From Bacteroidota bacterium (GTDB lineage Bacteria; Bacteroidota; Bacteroidia; AKYH767-A; OLB10), in contig JADKJB010000004.1 in assembly GCA_016722525.1 (NCBI GenBank), forward strand, positions 133,702 to 197,701: a DNA stretch of 64,000 nt, written 5' to 3'. Below the pieces are notes generated by a model. It was given only the letters and a program-made list of their open reading frames with translations. It ran no database searches and was not told the origin of the DNA. Position numbers and translations under genes: made by a program. How positions within the stretch are numbered: position 1 is the stretch's first letter; every line of letters starts with the position of its first letter. This document shows, one piece after another, positions 41,601-50,006 of this stretch.

Positions 41601-44600
41601 GCAGATATGGGATAAGGATTCCCTGAACCACCCGATCCGAATATATTCGCGCCAATTGCTGAAAAGCCTATCGGAAAATCATCCCACAAATTCAATACAG
41701 GAGAAGTAGAACCCGGATCGTTGTTTCCGGTTATCGTAATTTCAAATGTTACCGGTTCAATACCCGAAGCAATTGCATTAGTATTTAAGGCAGATTTGGT
41801 TACCATGAAACAATCAGTGCACATGCTCCCTCCATTATTGCTAGGAACTGCGGGCAAATCGTAAATTGCTGGTTGTCCATCACCACAATAATCTTCCCAT
41901 TGTATATCAACAGTTGGCAAGGTTAAATCACCAAAGTTACACAGAGGTTCAACGTCAAATGCAATACAAAAGCAATCGCTAGAATACATGTATTCGTTGC
42001 CAATTCCATTCGATACCGAAATGGATCCGGTGGTACTTCCGGATGGTGTAATGGTATATGTTGCATTTCCATTGCAATTTACAATATTTATATTGGATAC
42101 ATTCAAATTTGTAATGTTACTAAAGTTGTAATTCAAGGGCTTTAGTTCACCCTGAGCCGTACTTTTAAAACAGGCTTTTATATTTTGAATGACAGGCCCA
42201 CAGGCGGTGTATGAGGAAGGGAATGGCAAACTAGCAGTTTCATCGGGAGTTAAAAGTGCTATTTTGTTCAAAATAACATGTGTTGAGGTTACTTCACTGC
42301 ATAAATCTGCAACAGCAATAGGATCCACTGTTTGTATACAATTCCATCCCCACACAAAATCAAATTCAGCGGGTTGCGTGCAAGGATCGTATTTAGCCTT
42401 TATGATTCCCTGATAAATTTGACCGTTTGCCGGAAAGTATTCAAATTCGTCACTTGTACCTAAGCCATGGGGAATAAGCCAGAAGTAATTTCCTGTTGAA
42501 GGGTTAGTTATTGTAATTGGAGAAGTTGTTTTAACAGGTGAATAACCATAAGGATAATTCGCCGAAATAGTGTATTCAATTTCCCAATCATGCAAATAGT
42601 TATTGAATGCTGTAAGATCCGGTACTGATAAAAATACATTTTGAGCAGGAGTAGTTCCAATTCCTAAGGTTGAACTAATACCTGCATTTGGATTTAGAAA
42701 TTCAAAATTCCATGCTATTTCATGGGTAAAAGCATTGTAAATAGCAGGCCAGATAGTACACTGCAAATTTGGATTTGGTGGATTTAAGGTGTAAAGATTT
42801 GGTAATGTATTGAGGTTGTTTTGAATAAAGCTAAAACTACAACCACTATTGGGTACCAGGCAAGCAGAAGTGTTATTTTCAAAAGTAACATTTATGTCAC
42901 CTGAAACGCCAACCGAATTTGATGTGGGGCATGCAGGATCTGGTCGGCAGGGTATGGTTATTTTTTGAATCTGGAATTCATCCCCATTAAATAAGCCAGA
43001 AGTTGGGAAAGGATTACTGTCTTCAAAACAATTGATTGCTCCTAATTGGCCAATATTTATTGTGAAGGGGTTAGTTGTGGCAGCTACTTGAAAACTGTTA
43101 ACTGACCAGCCGCCATCGGGTCTTTTAGATTGTATTTTTAAAGTAACGTTTCCGCCATTATCAGTATCTGTAATCCAACCTGCAGGTGTTTGAACACTTA
43201 TTGAAGCAGGAAATATATTCAGCGGTTTGTATTCAAATGGGAAAAGCTGTAATGAAGGCTGTTGCGTTTGCCTTTTCAATGAATTGGCAGCTGTAACCTG
43301 AATGCTATAATCACAATTTTGAGTTAAAAAATTGCTTTGGTAATTAGCGTTATTTAACATATCAGTAGCTACAAACTGATGTTGGCCACCACTTGGTTCA
43401 CAGAAAAAATAAAATGCATCCCCGAAGTTGGACTGGTTAACCACAGTGCATAATGTACATAAAGAGGCAGGTAAAAGGCATGTTGGACTGGAAGGAATAT
43501 TGAATTTTAATCCACTATTTTCTAATTCCAAGATGCTGTTCTTAGGACGTTTGTCTAAAGGTAAATTAGAAGGAGACCCCGGTGCTAAAATATAACTCAA
43601 ATTTTTTGGAGAACCTGTCAGGTACATGTAATCATTAATATCAACATCCTTAAATAATAATGCAGGATCCACTATATTTTGAGAAACATGCTGATTGCCG
43701 CACACCTTATAATGCGTTCTCAATCTGTAAATCTGTCCAATGTCATAATCTATTGATGTAATTCCTGAATTATTTATGGTTGCGGTTACCCCTGTCGGGA
43801 GGGAATTGTTATATATATATCCTATAATAGTTGTGAGAATAGTTTCCGAAAAGGTAAAAAGCAATTTAGTGTCGTCTGAAGGATAAGGTAAACGTTCAAA
43901 AAAACTTTGAAAAATTGGGGATGATGCATCTACACTCAAGTGAAAAATTGTGGGATTGGTTACCGTTGAGTTATAAAACTTTTCACAATCAATACATGGA
44001 TTAGCAGCTGCTGAGGGAACATCTATATACAAATCAAACCCGGTAACCTCAAGATCGTAATCATCCGGCCCGTTACCACTATATTCAAAATCTCTGAATA
44101 ATTGGAGGTGATCAAGAAATACCTGCTGCTCTTTCATGTTACAATAGGAATATCCTCCATTTGAAGGATCGCCATCTGTAAAATTAGAAACCGAGTAATC
44201 GGTAAGCTTATCTCCATAAGTTGACCTGTACCAAGCAACTCCTGAAAATTCTGAATAATTGTTAATTTCTTGACCCGTAGTATAGGCTATAGGAGTTGTG
44301 TTGTCAGTAAGCCGATCATTATCCGCATCGGGGAAACCGAGAGTCGTTCGCTCAATTCTGTAGCTGTTCACAATGATACCCGGAAATTTACAACCGGGGC
44401 AGTGTACTGTTGTATGACCGTTGACTGATGAAAGAGGAAGGAAACAAGCCGCCGGAGAACAATCTGTAATGTTCAGACTACCACAATGATCGGTATTTTT
44501 GAGAATGCTAAATGACACTTTAAAATTTGTTTGCGGTGCGGAAAAACAACAAGCATAAAAACTGTATTTAAATTTAGCTATTTGAACACCTAATGGAGTT

Positions 44601-46614
44601 AATGCACTTGCCAAATCAAAGCCTGTCGGTAAATCACTTGTTCTGAAATAAAGACAATAGTTGCGTGCTTCACAAGGAATTGGGGTAGGGGGTAGACCTG
44701 GTAAATAAAAACAGGGCCCTCCATTTTGTGCATACGATAAACATGGGAAATTATCGTAGTGAAAAGGGCTCCAAATAACGTTATTCAGAGGGTTCACTTG
44801 ATCGGTCATTTCGAAAAAGGCATCATAAGGATTCGCCAAAAGTAAACCCCCATCCTCTACATTAATTTCAACCTTTATAATTCCACTAATTCCGGAAGGT
44901 GTTAATCCATTTGAAAAACCAAGAGCCTGGGCATCATCAATATTACCAAATAATTCAAGAATATTAATTTCATAATTTTCAGGAGTATTTTTGAAATATG
45001 GACTTTGAGGAATTAGTGGTGCTGATACAACAGTACTGCTATTTGGATTTGAAAAAGAAAGTTCTAAATTAATATCTTTTAAGGGTTCTGTATTATAACC
45101 ACTTATTCCATTTGATCCTGAAATAACTGCATAATTAGTTGCACTTGCATCAGGCGATATAATATTTCCACAAGCAGTGGTGCATCTTGCACTAAGTTGG
45201 AATTGATTAAAAAACTTAGGAGCATTTAACAACGATTCATCCTGACTGCAACAATGAAATTCTTTAAATGAAAATTGGATGGATTCATTCGGACGGAGTT
45301 TTTGTACACGAATAAAGAAATCTTCTAAAGGAGTAGGAACATTGGAAATACAATCTGTTATTTCATCAGGAATTGGATTAATCGGAGTTGTTGATAAAAG
45401 AGAAACATTACAAGGTGCTGGACATGGCGTATAACTTACATCATGGAGCAATGATAGCGCTGACGGAATAGGATTCAATAGTTCCACATCAATTATATCA
45501 AGTGTTGTGAATAAAGAAGTGTTTTTTACTTCTATAGTCCAGATGGTATTATCTCCCTGACACTTTAGGTTATTTTGAAGGGCAGTACCAGCATTAGGGG
45601 TTATTCGAGTTACGGTATATTTTGGTTGTTCACTCACAAAATGCAACTCTGTTTTATATTCATCTTCATAACAACTACTACAAAAATTATTTGGAGCTAC
45701 AGCATTGCATCGCCATATAAAATGAGCGAATTTAGGAGCGGTTGGGGGGGTAGTAACCGGACCGCAATCTGCCGCACAACCTGTTATTTTAGCGGATTGT
45801 CGTAATTGAACAAAACTTCCAGGAGAAATCAGTTGTGAAAGAGCAGTAAATTGACCCAAGGTACAAGCATACCAAGAAATACCATTATCCAAGGAATAGT
45901 CTGTGTTTTGCAATGTGTATTCACTGCACTGATCAATATCAAACATAAATGAAACATGAGCGTCGCCGGTTCCAGTATTTTGATATACAAAATTCCAAAC
46001 TTCAGTATTGCCGGTGTTAGCATCAACATTTTGAACATTTGGTGCTGTGAAATAAGGAAAACTAATTTGGACAGGAAGCGGTTGGGTAGGAAATGGAGTA
46101 CCATTATAAGTCCAATACTGCACTAAATATAAAGCACCGGAAGCGTTGTTGATTAGTGAAAAAAGTGAACAATCAAGATACACAGAAAAATCTAATTGTT
46201 CAATTGCGCTTCCGGAACAACTTGTTATCGCCCAATCATAAGTGTGAGATGTTTGATTAAAAATGGGTTGAAGATTTTGATTTAAACTACAATCTGTAAT
46301 GGCACAATCTTCAAGTACTACCGGTTGGTTCCCGGATAAGCCGGAATAACAATCAGGGTATGGAGGCCATGTAGTAGGATAGGGTGGAATAGTAGGAGCA
46401 ATACTCGTAACTACATATATCTGCAATGAAATTGTGAAGTTTGGTGGAGGTCCTATAAGAGAAAGGTCCAGGTCTCGTATTCCAAAACCAGCATTTTTTT
46501 ACACAAACTTATAGGCGGAGATGTAAGATAGCTGTCGGGTATCGGAACCTGATTTTGAGCAAGAATTGATAAGAAAGAACATAAAAAGATCATGGAAAAT
46601 AGTGCTTTTTTCAT
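38667..46614 (-). CDS. Giant T9SS type A surface protein with DUF11-like and parallel beta-helix regions (two frameshifts)
   Basis: About 2,649 residues. Signal peptide MKKALFSMIFLCSFLSILAQ from ATG 46614. A T-run at 46494-46500 and another at 40786-40789 are each one base short; restoring them gives SLCKKNAGFGIRDLDLSLIG and NLRIKNCTFSNIKMDNTYY. The N-terminal 1,600 residues are Cys-rich beta repeats without a recognised family. Near residues 1600-1720 a DUF11-like domain appears (FEITITGNNDPGSTSPVLN). Residues about 1750-2150 form a right-handed parallel beta-helix (WKGITLLSGPGSPGAVLTIS, GIYSNATNGLNIIDNRIF, NGIFVLGNITGTGTLLRGNE). A helical segment rich in I, D and S follows, then the sorting domain (LKVYPNPASDKITLEY ... 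GKIVIVR). Probably an adhesin or carbohydrate-active surface protein. Confidence 0.83.
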
Positions 46615-46710
46615 AGTTTTAGTTTTTAAAAGGAGTATATAAACGAACGTTAATTTTAAAAATTAAACACCTTAATGTTAGTGCAATTAAATACATTACA
46701 ATCACATGAA

Positions 46711-46734
46711 AATCCTTTGGGGGGTTAAAGGATT
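46711..46734 (-). other. Hairpin in the leader of the giant surface-protein gene
   Basis: AATCCTTT/AAAGGATT, perfect 8-bp stem with an 8-nt C-rich loop (on the transcribed strand), about 100-120 nt upstream of the ATG and downstream of the predicted promoter, so it would be part of the 5' UTR. Confidence 0.5.
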
Positions 46735-46756
46735 CATTTGAATACATTATTCATTT

Positions 46757-46787
46757 CAAAAGTATTAAATTATTTAATAAAAGTCAA
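46757..46787 (-). promoter_or_regulatory. Promoter of the giant surface-protein gene (-33 TTG, -7 TAnnTTTG)
   Basis: On the minus strand TTG (46785-46787), 20-bp spacer, TACTTTTG (46757-46764), matching the Bacteroidota consensus in both elements and spacing; 142 nt upstream of the ATG at 46614. Confidence 0.6.
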
Positions 46788-46898
46788 ATTAACTTATTAA
46801 CAATTAAATGGTTGAAGTGTATACGTAATTGATTCAAATTTTATTTTTACTATAGCCAATACTTTACAGCTTAAACTCAAAAATACCTCAAAAATGCT

Positions 46899-46906
46899 TA
46901 CTTTTG
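46899..46906 (+). promoter_or_regulatory. -7 promoter box for the His/Cys small protein
   Basis: TACTTTTG, exact TAnnTTTG, ends 7 nt before the ATG at 46914; a very short leader. Confidence 0.4.
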
Positions 46907-46913
46907 CTTAATT

Positions 46914-47237
46914 ATGTCGATAATTGTAAAGCCGTTTAGTTCTCTTGTGTTCTTGTTTTTGTTCCTGTTTCCTCAGGTTCAGAAGGGCGTGCATGATTTT
47001 TCGCACCGGAATGATACGCATTGTGACGCGAAGGCTGAAAAACACTTTCATACTTTTGAACATGTTTGTTATTTATGTGATTTCAGTGTTCCTGTTACCA
47101 CAGAGTTTCAAACTTTCCATTTTAAACTGTTTGAAAAAGTTAATGGAAATTTTTATCTGATCCCACTTGCAACACTAGTTATTTCAGATTGCTTTTTACA
47201 ACTACCTGCCAGAGCACCGCCTTTTGCCATTTCCTGA
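46914..47237 (+). CDS. Small exported His/Cys-rich protein, putative metal-related, unknown family
   Basis: 107 residues. Hydrophobic N-terminus (about 8-22, SSLVFLFLFLFPQ) looks like a signal peptide. The region 27-56 is rich in metal-type ligands: HDFSHRNDTHCDAKAEKHFHTFEHVCYLCDF, giving seven His and three Cys including a C-x2-C pair (sequence at positions 46992-47081). C-terminus LPARAPPF resembles the R-A-P-P ending of small DUF2946-like proteins that precede TonB receptors. It lies 260 bp upstream of the TonB receptor on the same strand. A role in metal sensing or delivery is inference. Confidence 0.65.
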   Translation: MSIIVKPFSSLVFLFLFLFPQVQKGVHDFSHRNDTHCDAKAEKHFHTFEHVCYLCDFSVPVTTEFQTFHFKLFEKVNGNFYLIPLATLVISDCFLQLPARAPPFAIS

Positions 47238-47450
47238 TCGATGTGATCTTCACTTTTGAATCGCATCTTTTAATTCTTCTAAATCAATTTTAAGTTGGTA
47301 CATTGAAATTCTTCTTTGATGGAATTTTGATTTTTAGTGATGAGTTAAACCTTGGAAAATAAAATACTCAAGGTTACCGGATCCATTTACTGAACTTTAT
47401 TATTTAGGCAGGAATTAGATTCATTGAAATAATTTCCAATTTAAACAACT

Positions 47451-47479
47451 AACAAATGAAATGCATTTCATCATTTGTT
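47451..47479. promoter_or_regulatory. Nested palindromes upstream of the TonB receptor
   Basis: Outer arms AACAAATGA and TCATTTGTT (9 bp, perfect) enclose a perfect 16-bp palindrome ATGAAATGCATTTCAT (47456-47471) that overlaps the left arm. It ends 17 bp before the TonB-receptor ATG: a candidate operator for a metal-responsive regulator (Fur/Zur type) or a leader hairpin. Confidence 0.45.
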
Positions 47480-47496
47480 GAAAATATTATATAAGT

Positions 47497-49947
47497 ATGA
47501 AATTTCAAAATAAACAAAACTATATATTGATAATTTGGTTGCTGCTGTTGTTCCCGTTATCAGCAATTGCATCAGGCAGTGATTTTCTGCAGGGAACATT
47601 AAGTGGGAAAGTAACCGATAAATCAACCGGATTTTCAATCCCAGGGGCAACCGTTTACGTCGTCGATTTTAAAACCGGAGGAGTAACTGATAAAGACGGA
47701 AACTATATTATTCGTAATCTGCCTGAATCAAAATTAAAAGTACAGGTAACTTGTATCGGATACAAAATGATTGTAAAGACAATCGACCTGAATACTACCT
47801 CTACAATGGATTTTGTTTTGGAGGAATCCGTTTCAGAATTGAGTGAGATTGTTGTCACCGGACTTTCACAGGCCGGTGAAAAAAACCGTACTCCCACATC
47901 AATAGTTACAGTGCCTGCAATTAGCTTAATTCAAAGTTCTTCTACAAATATTATTGATGCTCTTACAAATCAACCCGGAGTGAGTCAGTTGACAACAGGC
48001 GCCTCCATATCAAAACCAGTCATACGTGGATTAGGTTATAATAGGGTAGTTGTGGTTAATGATGGAATCCGGCAAGAAGGACAACAATGGGGTGATGAAC
48101 ATGGAATTGAAGTGGATGAATTTGCTGTTAATAAAGTTGAAATACTTAAAGGCCCGGCCAGCCTGATGTACGGTTCAGATGCGATGGCCGGTGTGATTAA
48201 TTTTATAAGTGCACCAACACTACCTGCTGGAACCATTGAAGGCAATGTTCTTACTAACTACCAAACTAATAACGGACTCATTGGCTATTCATTGAATTTG
48301 GCAGGAAATGAAAAGGATATCATTTGGGATTTGCGTTGGAGCAATAAAATGGCTCACGACTATAAAAATAAATACGATGGTTATGTCCTGAATTCCGGAT
48401 TCAAGGAATATTCCTTGAGTGGAATTGTAGGTGTCAACCGATCATGGGGATTTTCGCATCTTCATTTCAGCATGTATTCCATGAACCCGGGTATTGTTGA
48501 AGGTGATCGTGATAGTCTTACCGGAAAATTCATAAAACCAATAGCAGTTAACGACACTGTTGATGATGTACAAATCGCTTCAAATGATGATTTTAAATCC
48601 TATTCAAACAACATTCCCTTTCAAGAAATCAATCATTATAAGGCTGTGTTGAATAATAATTTTGTGATTGGAGATGGTAGTCTCAAAGCTATTTTGGGTT
48701 TTCAGCAAAACCGTAGAAAGGAATTTGGTGATGTGCTGAATCCTGATAATTATGGATTGTATTTTCTGTTAAATACTTTGAATTATGATTTCAGATATAT
48801 TTTTCCTGAGAAAAATCAGTATACTTTTTCTGTCGGAATTAATGGAATGTATCAATCATCGCAAAACAAAGGAACCGAATTTCTGGTTCCTGAATACACG
48901 CTCTTCGATGCAGGAATATTTGGTGTGGTGCACAAGTCGTTTGACAAACTTGATATCAGCGGCGGATTAAGATATGATATAAGAAGTCAGAATGGCAAAG
49001 AATTATTTCTAAATTCAGATGGTGAAAAAACTAACGAACCTTTACCCGGAGATGAGCAAAAGTTTTATGCTTTTGATGAAATGTTTGAAGGTGTTTCCGG
49101 ATCATTAGGAGCTACTTATCAGCTCTCAGACATCTTGTACGCCAAAGTCAATGTTTCGCGAGGCTTCAGGGCTCCTAACATTGCTGAAATCGGCTCCAAT
49201 GGCGAACATGAAGGAAGTGGGCGCTATGAAATTGGAGATCCAGGTTTGAAGTCTGAAAGTAGTTTGCAATGGGATTATACTTTTGGTATTAATTCGGATC
49301 ACTTTTCTGGAGAAGTTAACCTATTCTCAAATTCAATCAATAATTTTATTTTTACAAGTAAGTTAAGTAGTGTTGATGGCGGCGATTCTTTGAATGCAGA
49401 TATGCCTGTCTATAAATTTACTTCAGGAGATGCAAATCTTTCAGGTGGTGAAATAAGTATTGATATTCATCCCCATCCTCTCGACTGGCTTCATTTTGAA
49501 AATACCTTTTCTTATGTAAATGCTGTTCAGCGACACCAACCCGATTCTGCAAAATATCTTCCTTTTACACCTGCTCCAAAATTAACTTCTGAATTAAGAG
49601 CTGATACAAAAAAACTATTCAAGGGTATTACTGGTTCCTATTTTAAAGTTGGAGTTGATTACTATTTCCAGCAAAAAAAGGTATACGAAATCAATAACAC
49701 GGAAACACCAACAAGCAGTTATTATTTGGTTAATATTGGCGCAGGCACTGATATTTCACGAAATAACAAGACAATTTTATCGATTTATTTTAGTGTGAAT
49801 AATTTGCTGGATGAATCCTATCAAAATCATTTAAGCAGATTAAAGTATGCACCTGAAAATTATGCTACCGGAAGAAATGGCGTATTTGAAATGGGAAGAA
49901 ATTTCAGTTTTAAAGTTATGGTGCCGCTGAAAATTAAAGGGAATTAA
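47497..49947 (+). CDS. TonB-dependent outer-membrane receptor, probably metal/siderophore
   Basis: 816 residues. Signal peptide (about 1-25, ending AIASGS), CarboxypepD_reg-like domain (about 33-112, GKVTDKSTGFSIPGATVYV), plug (about 120-240; PTSIVTVPAISLIQSS, KPVIRGLGYNRVVVVNDGIR, VEILKGPASLMYGSDAMAGV) and a 22-stranded barrel closing with YAPENYATGRNGVFEMGRNFSFKVMVPL. Imports ligand using TonB/ExbBD energy. No SusD partner follows, so it is of the stand-alone (iron, zinc, copper or vitamin) kind rather than a SusC. The preceding His/Cys protein favours a metal ligand (inference). Confidence 0.93.
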   Translation: MKFQNKQNYILIIWLLLLFPLSAIASGSDFLQGTLSGKVTDKSTGFSIPGATVYVVDFKTGGVTDKDGNYIIRNLPESKLKVQVTCIGYKMIVKTIDLNTTSTMDFVLEESVSELSEIVVTGLSQAGEKNRTPTSIVTVPAISLIQSSSTNIIDALTNQPGVSQLTTGASISKPVIRGLGYNRVVVVNDGIRQEGQQWGDEHGIEVDEFAVNKVEILKGPASLMYGSDAMAGVINFISAPTLPAGTIEGNVLTNYQTNNGLIGYSLNLAGNEKDIIWDLRWSNKMAHDYKNKYDGYVLNSGFKEYSLSGIVGVNRSWGFSHLHFSMYSMNPGIVEGDRDSLTGKFIKPIAVNDTVDDVQIASNDDFKSYSNNIPFQEINHYKAVLNNNFVIGDGSLKAILGFQQNRRKEFGDVLNPDNYGLYFLLNTLNYDFRYIFPEKNQYTFSVGINGMYQSSQNKGTEFLVPEYTLFDAGIFGVVHKSFDKLDISGGLRYDIRSQNGKELFLNSDGEKTNEPLPGDEQKFYAFDEMFEGVSGSLGATYQLSDILYAKVNVSRGFRAPNIAEIGSNGEHEGSGRYEIGDPGLKSESSLQWDYTFGINSDHFSGEVNLFSNSINNFIFTSKLSSVDGGDSLNADMPVYKFTSGDANLSGGEISIDIHPHPLDWLHFENTFSYVNAVQRHQPDSAKYLPFTPAPKLTSELRADTKKLFKGITGSYFKVGVDYYFQQKKVYEINNTETPTSSYYLVNIGAGTDISRNNKTILSIYFSVNNLLDESYQNHLSRLKYAPENYATGRNGVFEMGRNFSFKVMVPLKIKGN

Positions 49948-49958
49948 TACTTTGAAAG

Positions 49959-49999
49959 AAGAGTTGCACTTTGGTAATTAACCGGTGCAACTCTTTTTT
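49959..49999. terminator. Terminator after the TonB receptor (bidirectional)
   Basis: AAGAGTTGCAC (49959-49969) pairs perfectly with GTGCAACTCTT (49985-49995), followed by a T tract on the plus strand. It also lies just past the stop of the convergent GH92 gene. Confidence 0.88.
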
Positions 50000-50006
50000 C
50001 ATTTGG

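Noticed and set aside
43790..45805. Plus-strand ORFs within the giant surface-protein gene
   Set aside because: Antisense shadows; the minus frame has signal peptide, continuous domains and a sorting tail.
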